NCBI RefSeq assembly: GCF_900141715.1
Contig: NZ_FQYK01000005.1
Coordinates: 124,001-188,000 of the forward strand
DNA: 64,000 bases
DNA from: Algibacter luteus
GTDB lineage: Bacteria > Bacteroidota > Bacteroidia > Flavobacteriales > Flavobacteriaceae
Direction: 5' to 3'
Positions 27,176-35,462 of this stretch are shown here, piece after piece (positions within the stretch are counted from its first letter, which is position 1; each line of letters begins with the position of its first letter). A model generated the notes under the pieces. The model worked only from the letters and a program-made list of their open reading frames with translations. It had not been told where the DNA came from and did no database searches. The position numbers and the translations under genes were made by a program.

Positions 27176-27922
27176 ATGCAGAAATTAAAATACATATTAA
27201 TTTGTCTAATCGTTATGGCTTGCGATAGTGAAAACGCAGGTGATTGTTTCCAAAAATCTGGATCTATAATTCAGCAGGATATTGTAGTGGATAGTTTTGA
27301 TAAAATTTTAGTGAATCGGGATATAGAATTGATTTTGAAAGAAGACGATAATCAAAAAGTAACTATTGAAACCGGTGAAAATTTGCTAAATGATGTGGTG
27401 GCTGAAGTTATTGATGGTACATTAATATTAACTGATAATAACACCTGCAATTATGTTAGAGATTACGGTGTTACCAAAGTGTATGTAAACGCTCCAAATA
27501 TTACCGAAATAAGAAGCTCCACACAGTATGATGTGAGTTCAGATGGTGTTTTAACCTATCCTAATTTGAATATCTTGTCTGAAGATTTTGGCGCTGCAGG
27601 ATCTTTTAATGTAGGTGATTTTAGATTACAAATCGATAATACTAACCTAAATGTGGTGTTTAATAACATTTCTATATGCTATGTTTCTGGGCAAACAGAG
27701 AATTTGAATGTAATCTTTGCTTCAGGAACATCGCGGTTTGAAGGGCGAAATTTAATCGCTCAAAAAGTTACCGTTTCTAATAGAAGTTCTAACGATATGA
27801 TTGTAAACCCACAGCAAGAATTATCAGGACAAATTTTAGGTATTGGAGATGTAATTTCTACAAATACACCTCCAATAGTGAATGTTGAAGTCCTTTATCG
27901 TGGTCGATTAATTTTCGAATAA
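27176..27922 (+). CDS. GIN-domain (DUF2807) lipoprotein
   Basis: The 248-residue protein starts with a lipoprotein signal peptide (LICLIVMAC; the cysteine at about residue 16 is the lipidation site). A DUF2807/GIN beta-helix-like domain follows, with VVDSFDKILVNRDIELILKE and VYVNAPNITEIRSS. Such proteins are abundant in Bacteroidota envelopes, with unknown function. Its 3' end overlaps the convergent ackA end by 15 bp. Confidence 0.82.
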   Translation: MQKLKYILICLIVMACDSENAGDCFQKSGSIIQQDIVVDSFDKILVNRDIELILKEDDNQKVTIETGENLLNDVVAEVIDGTLILTDNNTCNYVRDYGVTKVYVNAPNITEIRSSTQYDVSSDGVLTYPNLNILSEDFGAAGSFNVGDFRLQIDNTNLNVVFNNISICYVSGQTENLNVIFASGTSRFEGRNLIAQKVTVSNRSSNDMIVNPQQELSGQILGIGDVISTNTPPIVNVEVLYRGRLIFE

Positions 27923-29095
27923 GTCTACCGATTGTTTTGCGATTTCTAATTCTTCGTTAGTTGGAATTACTAATATCTTTACTTTAGAAGTATCCGTATT
28001 TATTTCGGTTAACTTATCAGGTCTAATGTTGTTTTTCTCTTTATCTAAAATAATTCCTAAATAGTCTAAATCTTCGCAAACACGTTCTCTAATGTCTGGA
28101 GAATTCTCACCAATACCTGCAGTAAATACAATAGCATCTAGACCATTTAGAACAGCTGCATAACTTCCAATGTATTTTTTAATTCGGTAGGCATTCATCT
28201 GTAAAGCTAATTCACAATCTCGATTTCCTTTTTTCGCTTCAGCTAGAATATCTCTTAAATCACTATAACCTGTTAATCCTAACATGCCACTTTTTTTCTG
28301 AAGGATATCATTTATTTCATCTAAACTATAATTGAATTTTTTAGCTAAGTGGAAGATGATAGATTGGTCTATCTCACCAGAACGGGTTCCCATAATCAAG
28401 CCGTTTATTGGCGAGAACCCTAAAGTATGGTCAATACTTTTTCCATCTTTAACTGCTGTCATGCTACAACCATTTCCTAAATGAATGGTAATAATTTTTG
28501 AATGCGTTTTACCCAAATATTCAACAGCCTTTTCTGAAATGTACTTATGACTTGTACCATGAAATCCATAAACACGAATATTGTGTTTTTCTAAAAACTC
28601 ATTAGGAATAGCATACTTATATGCATATTCTGGGATAGATTGATGAAAAGCAGTATCAAAAACAGCTACTTGTTTTGCGTTTGTAAAAATAGTTTCAGCT
28701 ACTTCTATGCCTTCTAAATTGGCTGGATTATGCAATGGTGCTAATGCGGAAAGCGCTTTTATTTTATCTTTTACTTCTGTTGTAATTTCGGTAGTATCGC
28801 TAAAATGTTTTCCACCATGCACTACACGATGCCCAACAATATTGATATCGTCTGTAGATTTTATGATGCCTGTATCTTTATCTAAAAGTTGTTTTGATAC
28901 CAGCTCTAAACCAACTTTATGGTTTGGTATTGCTTTTACAACTTCTATAGAATCTTTGTCTGTTTTGTATTTAAATATGGCATCTTCTAAACCTATGCGC
29001 TCAATTATTCCAGAACAAAGTATTTTTTCTTCTGGCATTGAAAATAGTTGAAACTTTAATGATGAACTTCCTGAATTTAGAACTAATACTTGCAT
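27908..29095 (-). CDS. ackA: Acetate kinase
   Basis: The enzyme interconverts acetyl phosphate plus ADP with acetate plus ATP. The 395-residue protein begins LVLNSGSSSLKFQLF, the phosphate-binding motif, and contains VFDTAFHQSIPEYAY and HLGNGCSMTAVKDGKS, typical of the family. It lies 3 bp after pta on the minus strand as one operon for overflow acetate or acetate recovery. Confidence 0.96.
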   Translation of the reverse strand: MQVLVLNSGSSSLKFQLFSMPEEKILCSGIIERIGLEDAIFKYKTDKDSIEVVKAIPNHKVGLELVSKQLLDKDTGIIKSTDDINIVGHRVVHGGKHFSDTTEITTEVKDKIKALSALAPLHNPANLEGIEVAETIFTNAKQVAVFDTAFHQSIPEYAYKYAIPNEFLEKHNIRVYGFHGTSHKYISEKAVEYLGKTHSKIITIHLGNGCSMTAVKDGKSIDHTLGFSPINGLIMGTRSGEIDQSIIFHLAKKFNYSLDEINDILQKKSGMLGLTGYSDLRDILAEAKKGNRDCELALQMNAYRIKKYIGSYAAVLNGLDAIVFTAGIGENSPDIRERVCEDLDYLGIILDKEKNNIRPDKLTEINTDTSKVKILVIPTNEELEIAKQSVDLFEN

Positions 29096-29098
29096 GTT

Positions 29099-31189
29099 TT
29101 ATTGGTCTTGAGCTTGAATTGCGGTTATTATTACTGTGCTATATATGTCGTCTGCAGTACAGCCCCTGCTTAAATCGTTCACAGGTTTGTTTAGACCTTG
29201 TAACATGGGTCCGATAGCTAAAGCTCCTGTTTCACGTTGTACAGCTTTGTAAGTATTGTTTCCGGTGTTTAAATCTGGAAATATTAAAACACTAGCTTGT
29301 CCTGCAACCTCAGAGTCTGGTAGTTTGCTTTTACCAATGCGCATATCAACGGCTGCATCATATTGTATAGGACCTTCAATTTTTAAATCTGGCGCCAGTG
29401 CTTTAGCCATTTCTGTGGCTTCCCTAACTTTATCAACATCTTCACCTTTTCCTGATGCACCAGAAGAATAAGAAAGCATTGCGACTTTAGGTTCTATACC
29501 AAAATCTTTAGCAGTTTTTGCAGAAGAGATAGCAATTTCGGCTAATTGTGCGGCATTAGGATTTGGATTTATGGCACAATCACCAAAAACAGAAACTCTG
29601 TCTTCTAAACACATAAAAAATACCGACGACACAATATTGACGCCTGGTTTCGTTTTTATAAACTGTAAAGCTGGGCGCAAAGTGTGTGCTGTGGTGTGAA
29701 CCGCTCCTGAAACCATACCGTCTGCATGTCCTTTATAAATCATCATAGTTGCGAAATAAGACACATCAGACATGGCATCTTTCGCCATATCTAAATTTAC
29801 ATTTTTATGTTTTCTTAATTCGTAAAATGTGTTTACATAATCTTCAAAATATGGAGATTGTTGCGGCGATACGATATTAATATCTTCAATATTTAAAGCA
29901 ATATCTAATTTAGTGATGGTCTCAATTATTTTGTCTTTATCACCAATTAAAGTTAAATCTACAACTTGTTCGTCAATTAATCTTGCGGTAGCACGAAGGA
30001 TACGCTCATCATTTCCTTCGGGTAAAACAATATGTTTTTTATGTTTTAAGGCTTGTTGCAACAAGTTATACTGAAACATTCTGGGTGTGAATATACCAGA
30101 TTCAAAAGTTATTAAATCTTCTGCGAGTTTATCCGTATCAACATGTTTTTCAAAAGACGCAATAGAAGTTTCAATTTTCTCGATATTCTCTGCGTAAATT
30201 CTAGATTTAATCTGACCAATGGAATTGGTAACATTAAACGTACCTTGTTTCACACTAATGATTGGTACAACACTCGAAAGTCCTTCAATTAATTTTAATA
30301 TAGGATCTTCAGGAATTAAACCACCTGTAAGAATGATACCAGCAATTTTAGGATAGTTTTTCGATATATTAGCCTGAAGGGCTCCTAAGATAATATCGGC
30401 TCTATCACCAGGCGTAATTACCAAAGCATTTTCTTTGAGATGTGTTAAATAGTTACGCAGTTGCATCGCACCAACACTAAAGTTTTCAGACTGATTATTT
30501 ATCATGTCTTCACCAAAAAGAATTGTGGCTTCAAGTTTCTTTACAATTTCTTTGATTGTAGGATTTGCTAAACTTTTAATTTTAGGTATAACAGTCACAT
30601 CTGTACCGTTATTTATTTTTGCTTTTAAAAGCTCTTTTAAAGTTGTTATGTTTTGTGGATCAATTTTGTTGGTCATTATGGACAGCACATCCACTTCTTC
30701 TCTGTAGGTATTGTGCGCTAATTGCACATTATCAACAATCTCGTTTAACGGTTTTCCATCACCCTGAGATACAATAATAACAGGAAGACCTAAGTTTTTA
30801 GAAATTAATATATTGATATCTAGCTCTAAACTTGAATTTTCATGCGAAAAGTCTGTGCCTTCAACCAAAACAAAATCAAAACGCTCTTCAAGGTATTTAT
30901 ATTTTTTGATAATTTCATCAATAACATCACCAGATTTACCTTTATTATAAAGGTCTAAAACTTCACTTCTCGTAAAAGCAAAAGTTTTTTTGTAATTAAT
31001 GTCAATTTCAAAATAAGACACCACCGTATTAATGTGGTTGTCGGGTTCTCCATTTTTTGTGTCTTCAATAATTGGTCTAAAATAACCTACTTTCGCTGTT
31101 TTCCCTAAAAGCATGCGCATTAAACCAAGTACTACAACAGATTTTCCACTATTTGGCTCAATGGTTGCTACATAAATTCCTTTACTCAT
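29099..31189 (-). CDS. pta: Phosphate acetyltransferase, long form
   Basis: The 696-residue enzyme exchanges acetyl-CoA and acetyl phosphate. An N-terminal P-loop domain like dethiobiotin synthetase (EPNSGKSVVV, about residues 11-20) and a DRTGG-type middle region precede the catalytic domain from about residue 370 (QYNLLQQALKHKKHIVLPEG). That domain includes SYSSGASGKGEDVDKV and GPIQYDAAVD. This three-domain layout is the allosteric type of enterobacteria. An FNR-type box and a palindrome lie upstream at 31300-31337. Confidence 0.95.
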   Translation of the reverse strand: MSKGIYVATIEPNSGKSVVVLGLMRMLLGKTAKVGYFRPIIEDTKNGEPDNHINTVVSYFEIDINYKKTFAFTRSEVLDLYNKGKSGDVIDEIIKKYKYLEERFDFVLVEGTDFSHENSSLELDINILISKNLGLPVIIVSQGDGKPLNEIVDNVQLAHNTYREEVDVLSIMTNKIDPQNITTLKELLKAKINNGTDVTVIPKIKSLANPTIKEIVKKLEATILFGEDMINNQSENFSVGAMQLRNYLTHLKENALVITPGDRADIILGALQANISKNYPKIAGIILTGGLIPEDPILKLIEGLSSVVPIISVKQGTFNVTNSIGQIKSRIYAENIEKIETSIASFEKHVDTDKLAEDLITFESGIFTPRMFQYNLLQQALKHKKHIVLPEGNDERILRATARLIDEQVVDLTLIGDKDKIIETITKLDIALNIEDINIVSPQQSPYFEDYVNTFYELRKHKNVNLDMAKDAMSDVSYFATMMIYKGHADGMVSGAVHTTAHTLRPALQFIKTKPGVNIVSSVFFMCLEDRVSVFGDCAINPNPNAAQLAEIAISSAKTAKDFGIEPKVAMLSYSSGASGKGEDVDKVREATEMAKALAPDLKIEGPIQYDAAVDMRIGKSKLPDSEVAGQASVLIFPDLNTGNNTYKAVQRETGALAIGPMLQGLNKPVNDLSRGCTADDIYSTVIITAIQAQDQ

Positions 31190-31269
31190 AGTCTTTAATT
31201 GCTATAATTTTAATTTCTTTTATTAGAATATAGCTGTTGTTTATTGTGTTGTTTTATAATATATGTGCG

Positions 31270-31277
31270 CAAAATTA
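31270..31277 (-). promoter_or_regulatory. Putative -7 element of the pta-ackA promoter
   Basis: On the minus strand this reads TAATTTTG, a full match to TAnnTTTG. No TTTG is found at the expected distance upstream, so the promoter may need an activator. The start of transcription would be near 31265. Confidence 0.5.
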
Positions 31278-31299
31278 GGGCGTTCACTTTATCTTTAAG

Positions 31300-31313
31300 A
31301 TGATATTTATCAT
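31300..31313. promoter_or_regulatory. FNR/CRP-type box upstream of pta
   Basis: ATGATATTTATCAT contains TGAT-N4-ATCA, the core of the FNR-type consensus TTGAT-N4-ATCAA. Its centre, at about 31306.5, is roughly 41 bases before the predicted transcription start, the usual position of a class II activator. Pta-AckA serves fermentative ATP production, which fits oxygen control. Confidence 0.45.
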
Positions 31314-31319
31314 AAAAAT

Positions 31320-31337
31320 AAATTGGTTAACCAATTT
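31320..31337. promoter_or_regulatory. 18-bp perfect palindrome upstream of pta
   Basis: AAATTGGTTAACCAATTT is its own reverse complement. The TTGGT...ACCAA core resembles operators of GntR-family regulators of the PdhR/FadR kind. Its centre is 22 bp (two helical turns) from the centre of the FNR-type box, suggesting that two regulators act together. The regulator is not identified. Confidence 0.5.
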
Positions 31338-31404
31338 TAACAAAAATAAACTATTTCGTAAATAATGTACTAAAAAATAGAGGAAAAGCCCGAATTTTTA
31401 TGAT

Positions 31405-32301
31405 TTAACCTTGGGTTAATTCTCTAAATAGACTTTCTAAACTTGCGTTTTTTTGATTGAGCTGCAATATTTTTAATTGGTTATCATGAGCAAAATCAAA
31501 AACATAAGAGCGCATATCTTCGGATGTTTTAAAAGTGATTTCGTAAATGAAATCATGAGTATTAACTACTTTTTCAACTTTTGGAAGTTTAAGTAAAAAG
31601 GCATCTTCCACACGATAATCAAATTCTACTATTACAATTTGTTGTTTTTCGTCACGCAGATCTTTAAGCTGTTTATCGGCAACTATTTCGCCTTTATTAA
31701 TTATAATCACGCGTTCGCACATCGCTTCAACCTCTTGCATGATATGAGTTGAAAGAAAAACTGTTTTTGTTTTACCAATGGACTTTATAAGGTTTCGAAT
31801 ATCCACCAATTGGTTTGGGTCTAATCCTGTTGTAGGTTCATCTAAAATTAAAACATCGGGGTCGTGCAATAATGCATTGGCTAACCCAACACGTTGTCTG
31901 TAACCTTTTGAGAGTTGACCTATTTTCTTGTGTGCTTCAGGGTTAAGACCTGTTAATTCGATAACTTCTTGTATGCGTTGTTTACTAACCCCATATATAT
32001 TTCCATTAAAAGCTAAATATTCTTTGACGTATTGTTCTAAATATAAAGGATTATGTTCAGGAAGGTAACCCACATTTTGCTGAACCGCTTTTTGTTGAGT
32101 ATGCACATCAAAGCCATTAACTTTTGCGCTCCCGTTGTTGGCTTGTAAATACGTCGTTAAAATTTTCATCATGGTTGATTTTCCTGCACCATTAGGTCCT
32201 AAAAACCCAACAATTTCTGGTTTTTCAATTTTAAACGAAATATTGTTTAACGCCTTTTGTGTGCCATAAATCTTGGTAACGCCTTCAACTTCAATAGACA
32301 T
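31405..32301 (-). CDS. gldA: Gliding-motility ABC transporter ATP-binding protein
   Basis: The 298-residue ATPase has Walker A GPNGAGKS (about 35-42), signature LSKGYRQRVGLA, Walker B VLILDEPTTGLDP and switch STHIMQEVE. Closest recall is GldA, which with GldF and GldG forms a transporter required for gliding in Flavobacteria. gldF and gldG are not in the window. A generic ABC-2 exporter ATPase is the alternative. It is monocistronic here and divergent from the aromatic operon. Confidence 0.85.
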   Translation of the reverse strand: MSIEVEGVTKIYGTQKALNNISFKIEKPEIVGFLGPNGAGKSTMMKILTTYLQANNGSAKVNGFDVHTQQKAVQQNVGYLPEHNPLYLEQYVKEYLAFNGNIYGVSKQRIQEVIELTGLNPEAHKKIGQLSKGYRQRVGLANALLHDPDVLILDEPTTGLDPNQLVDIRNLIKSIGKTKTVFLSTHIMQEVEAMCERVIIINKGEIVADKQLKDLRDEKQQIVIVEFDYRVEDAFLLKLPKVEKVVNTHDFIYEITFKTSEDMRSYVFDFAHDNQLKILQLNQKNASLESLFRELTQG

Positions 32302-32407
32302 AATTAAAATAATTTGTTCAAAAATAATCGATTAACTAATGTAAAGGTACATTTGCTGTAAAATCTTTAAAACTTTTCAGAAAAATAAAAAAAAGGTTTT
32401 ATTGTAT

Positions 32408-32437
32408 TTTGATTTCTTAAAATAATAATTACTTTAG
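32408..32437 (+). promoter_or_regulatory. Promoter of the aromatic amino acid operon
   Basis: TTTG at 32408-32411 and TACTTTAG at 32430-32437 (one mismatch to TAnnTTTG) are 18 bases apart. Transcription would begin near 32443, only a few bases before the leader peptide's ATG, as suits an attenuator with a short untranslated lead. Confidence 0.5.
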
Positions 32438-32447
32438 CCACATAATT

Positions 32448-32531
32448 ATGAAGATGACAGCAACTTATACATATTTTAACAACTGGTTCTATTTCTTTTT
32501 TAGCAAAAGGATCGAGGCGTTGTATGTATAA
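32448..32531 (+). CDS. Aromatic leader peptide of the pheA operon attenuator
   Basis: This is a 27-codon open frame from ATG to TAA. Ten of its 27 residues are aromatic: Tyr at 7, 9, 15 and 26; Phe at 10, 14, 16, 17 and 18; Trp at 13 (core FNNWFYFFFSKR). A ribosome short of charged Phe or Tyr tRNA would stall in this core. It ends 25 bases before an intrinsic terminator and about 100 bases before pheA. The composition is far from background and matches the downstream pathway. The second ATG (32454) could also serve as start. Confidence 0.85.
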   Translation: MKMTATYTYFNNWFYFFFSKRIEALYV

Positions 32532-32586
32532 TTTATACTAATAAATTAAAATATGAGTCTCGATGAAAATCGAGACTTTTTTTTGT
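32511..32586 (+). terminator. Attenuator: terminator with alternative antiterminator
   Basis: AGTCTCGAT (32556-32564) and ATCGAGACT (32569-32577) are perfect 9-bp arms around GAAA, followed by seven more T: a strong intrinsic terminator. The 5' arm can instead pair with ATCGAGGC (32511-32518, leader codons 22-24) over 8 positions with one wobble. A ribosome stalled at the aromatic codons leaves that segment free and favours read-through. A ribosome reaching the stop codon covers it and lets the terminator form. Confidence 0.85.
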
Positions 32587-32631
32587 TTAAGCGTTTAAAA
32601 GATTGAATTAAAACCATAGAAATTTTAAATT

Positions 32632-33459
32632 TTGATAAAAGCAGTAGCCATTCAAGGTGTTAAAGGATCGTTCCACCATATAGTATCTCAGGAGTTTTTT
32701 ACAAAACCTGTTGATGTTATAGAGTGTATGACGTTCGATGGTGTTGTTGATTCCTTGATAACAAAAACTTGTGATGCAGCGATTATGGCTTTAGAGAATT
32801 CTATTGCAGGTTCTATAATACCTAATTACGCTTTAATTGATAAGTATGGTTTACATATTGTTGGCGAGCATTATTTAGATATTCAACACAATTTAATGGC
32901 CTTACCAAATCAAAATATAGCCGATATTAAGGAAGTGTATTCGCATCCTATGGCACTGTTGCAATGTAAAGAGTTTTTTAAATTACATCCGCATATTAAA
33001 TTAGTTGAAGATAAAGATACGGCAGAAGTTGCGCAACGAATTGAAGAACATAAATTGGAAGGCATTGCGGCCATAGCAAGCGTTACGGCTGCTGAAATTT
33101 TCAATCTAGAAATTTTAGCACACAGCATACAAACCATAAAACACAACGAAACGCGTTTTGTAGTTGTTAAACGCACCAATTCTGAAGTGCCAGAAAAAGA
33201 AATTAATAAAGCTTCGGTTAAATTTGAAGCCAACCATAAAAGAGGAAGTCTCGCTACAATTTTAAATGTGATGAGCGATTGTAAACTTAATTTAACAAAA
33301 ATACAATCCTTACCCATTGTTGAAACACCCTGGAAATATGCTTTTTTTGTAGATGTGACATTTGAAAGTTTTGAAGATTTTAAAAAAGCAAAATCTATAA
33401 TTGATATTATGGGTGATGCCTTTAAAGTTTTAGGAGAATATAAAAACGCTAAGTTATGA
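32632..33459 (+). CDS. pheA: Prephenate dehydratase
   Basis: The enzyme converts prephenate to phenylpyruvate. The 275-residue protein begins AIQGVKGSFHHIVSQEFF, has the conserved HNETRFVVV (the TRF motif, near residue 180), and ends with an ACT domain that normally senses phenylalanine. The start is TTG at 32632, directly before the conserved N-terminus. It is the first structural gene after the attenuator and overlaps the aminotransferase by 4 bp. There is no fused chorismate mutase; that activity lies in the fourth gene. Confidence 0.93.
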   Translation: MIKAVAIQGVKGSFHHIVSQEFFTKPVDVIECMTFDGVVDSLITKTCDAAIMALENSIAGSIIPNYALIDKYGLHIVGEHYLDIQHNLMALPNQNIADIKEVYSHPMALLQCKEFFKLHPHIKLVEDKDTAEVAQRIEEHKLEGIAAIASVTAAEIFNLEILAHSIQTIKHNETRFVVVKRTNSEVPEKEINKASVKFEANHKRGSLATILNVMSDCKLNLTKIQSLPIVETPWKYAFFVDVTFESFEDFKKAKSIIDIMGDAFKVLGEYKNAKL

Positions 33460-34601
33460 TAGAAGTAGCTAACAGATTGCAAACTGTTGAAGAATACTAC
33501 TTTTCTAAGAAATTAAGAGAAGTAAATTTACTTATAGCTAGTGGTAAGCCAGTAATTAATTTAGGTATTGGTAGCCCAGATTTGCAGCCACCCAAAAAGG
33601 TGTTGTCTGCTATTTCTGCAAGTTTAGAAAATCCTATCGCGCATAAATACCAAAGCTATCAAGGGTTACCAGAGCTAAGAGACGCTATCGCGAAATTTTA
33701 TAAAACACATTTTTCGGTAAATGTAAGCCCTGGTACTGAGATTTTACCTTTAATGGGAAGTAAGGAAGGCATTATGCATATTTCTATGGCCTATTTAAAT
33801 GAAGGCGATGAGGTTTTAATACCAAATCCGGGGTATCCAACTTACCAATCGGTAACCAAATTGGTTGGAGCAAAGGGTGTGCTTTACGAGCTTGATGAAG
33901 CTAACAACTGGATGCCAGATTTTAAGGCTTTAGAAAAATCAGATTTATCTAAAGTAAAGCTCATGTGGGTAAATTATCCACACATGCCAACAGGTGTAAA
34001 ACCTACCAAGTATGTGTTTGAGGAGCTAGTGGCTTTTGGAAAACGTCACAATATTTTAATTGTTAACGACAATCCGTATAGTTTTGTTTTAAACGATAAT
34101 CCATCAAGTATTTTAAGTGTTGAAGGGGCGAAAGATGTGTGTTTAGAGTTAAACTCTTTAAGCAAGACTTTCAATATGGCAGGATGGCGTGTTGGGATGG
34201 TTTTAGGAGCAAGCGAACATATTAATAACATTTTGAAGGTAAAAAGTAATATGGATTCGGGAATGTTTTACGGCATTCAAAAAGGTGCTATTGAAGCTTT
34301 AAAATGTTCAGAAATGTGGTTTGCAACCTTAAATAATGTGTATAGAGAGCGCCGCAATTTAGTATGGAAATTAGCCGATGCTTTAAACTGTACTTACGAT
34401 AAAGAGGCAACAGGTTTATTTGTTTGGGCAAAATTACCAGCATATTTGAAGTCTGAAGAGTTTATAGATTTGGTGTTGAAAGAAAACCACATATTTATAA
34501 CACCAGGAACCATTTTTGGAACACAGGGTGAAGGTTACATTAGGTTTTCCTTATGTGCATCAACCGAAGTATTAGAAGAAGCTATAGCAAGAGTAAAGTA
34601 A
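33456..34601 (+). CDS. Class I/II aminotransferase (aromatic)
   Basis: The 381-residue PLP enzyme has NLGIGSPDLQPP near the N-terminus, IPNPGYPTY, NYPHMPTGVKPT, and the PLP-lysine region SLSKTFNMAGWRVGM (about residues 235-249). Its place between pheA and tyrA indicates that it transaminates phenylpyruvate and 4-hydroxyphenylpyruvate to Phe and Tyr. It may also act on aspartate or LL-diaminopimelate-type substrates, since these subfamilies are close. Confidence 0.88.
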   Translation: MIEVANRLQTVEEYYFSKKLREVNLLIASGKPVINLGIGSPDLQPPKKVLSAISASLENPIAHKYQSYQGLPELRDAIAKFYKTHFSVNVSPGTEILPLMGSKEGIMHISMAYLNEGDEVLIPNPGYPTYQSVTKLVGAKGVLYELDEANNWMPDFKALEKSDLSKVKLMWVNYPHMPTGVKPTKYVFEELVAFGKRHNILIVNDNPYSFVLNDNPSSILSVEGAKDVCLELNSLSKTFNMAGWRVGMVLGASEHINNILKVKSNMDSGMFYGIQKGAIEALKCSEMWFATLNNVYRERRNLVWKLADALNCTYDKEATGLFVWAKLPAYLKSEEFIDLVLKENHIFITPGTIFGTQGEGYIRFSLCASTEVLEEAIARVK

Positions 34602-35452
34602 TGAAAAATATATACGCCATAGGAGTTGGGTTGATAGGAGGAAGTCTCGCTATTGATATTAAAAAGAATAATCCGGATGTGATTATTCACGGTATCAGTA
34701 GAAAAGATACAACGCTAAATACGGCTTTAGAATTAGGCTTGATTGACAAAAAAGCAACATTAGATGATTTAGGGAATGCCGATTTGGTTATTGTGTCTAT
34801 CCCGGTTGATGCTACTGTAAAATTATTGCCAACAATTTTAGATAAAATATCTGATACGGGATTGGTTGTTGATGCTGGTTCTACGAAAGAAGATATTTGT
34901 AAGGCTGTTGAAAATCATCCTAAACGAAGAAATTTTTTAGCCATGCACCCCATTGCAGGAACCGAACATTCAGGACCAACAGCTGCAATTGAAGGCTTAT
35001 TTAAAGGTAAAACCAATATAGTTTGCGAAGTTGAAAAAACAACGTTTAAACTTCAAGAAAAAGCATTGAAGCTGTTTACAGATATTGGTATGCGTATTCG
35101 ATATATGAATCCTGTAGATCATGATAAGCACATCGCATACATGTCTCATTTATCGCATATAAGTTCTTTTATGTTAGGAAAAACGGTTATTGATAAAGAG
35201 CGAAATGAACGCGATATTTTCGATATGGCAGGTAGTGGTTTTGCGTCTACAGTGCGTTTAGCAAAGAGTTCACCAGAAATGTGGACACCTATTTTTAAGC
35301 AGAACAAAACAAATGTAATTGAAACATTAGAAGAGTATATAATCAATCTCACTCATTTTAAAGAGTTGATGAAACAAGACGATTTTGATGCTATTTATGA
35401 AGAAATGGCAAGCACAAATCATATTAAAGATATTTTAAACGGAATTAGTTAA
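34601..35452 (+). CDS. tyrA: Prephenate dehydrogenase
   Basis: The enzyme oxidises prephenate to 4-hydroxyphenylpyruvate. The start is the ATG at 34601, which overlaps the preceding stop by one base (TAATG); this gives 283 residues. The N-terminal Rossmann motif is YAIGVGLIGGSLA (about residues 4-16). AMHPIAGTEHSGP holds the catalytic histidine region. DMAGSGFASTVRLA follows. It lacks a fused mutase domain. Confidence 0.92.
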   Translation: MKNIYAIGVGLIGGSLAIDIKKNNPDVIIHGISRKDTTLNTALELGLIDKKATLDDLGNADLVIVSIPVDATVKLLPTILDKISDTGLVVDAGSTKEDICKAVENHPKRRNFLAMHPIAGTEHSGPTAAIEGLFKGKTNIVCEVEKTTFKLQEKALKLFTDIGMRIRYMNPVDHDKHIAYMSHLSHISSFMLGKTVIDKERNERDIFDMAGSGFASTVRLAKSSPEMWTPIFKQNKTNVIETLEEYIINLTHFKELMKQDDFDAIYEEMASTNHIKDILNGIS

Positions 35453-35462
35453 GAGTTAAATT

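Noticed and set aside
32910-33482. Open frame of 190 codons on the minus strand
   Set aside because: It lies fully opposite pheA and the aminotransferase start, which have clear motifs. Its product has no recognisable pattern, so it is a shadow frame.
34553-34600. Longer tyrA start inside the aminotransferase gene
   Set aside because: The extra residues are out-of-frame aminotransferase sequence, and the Rossmann motif begins directly after the ATG at 34601.
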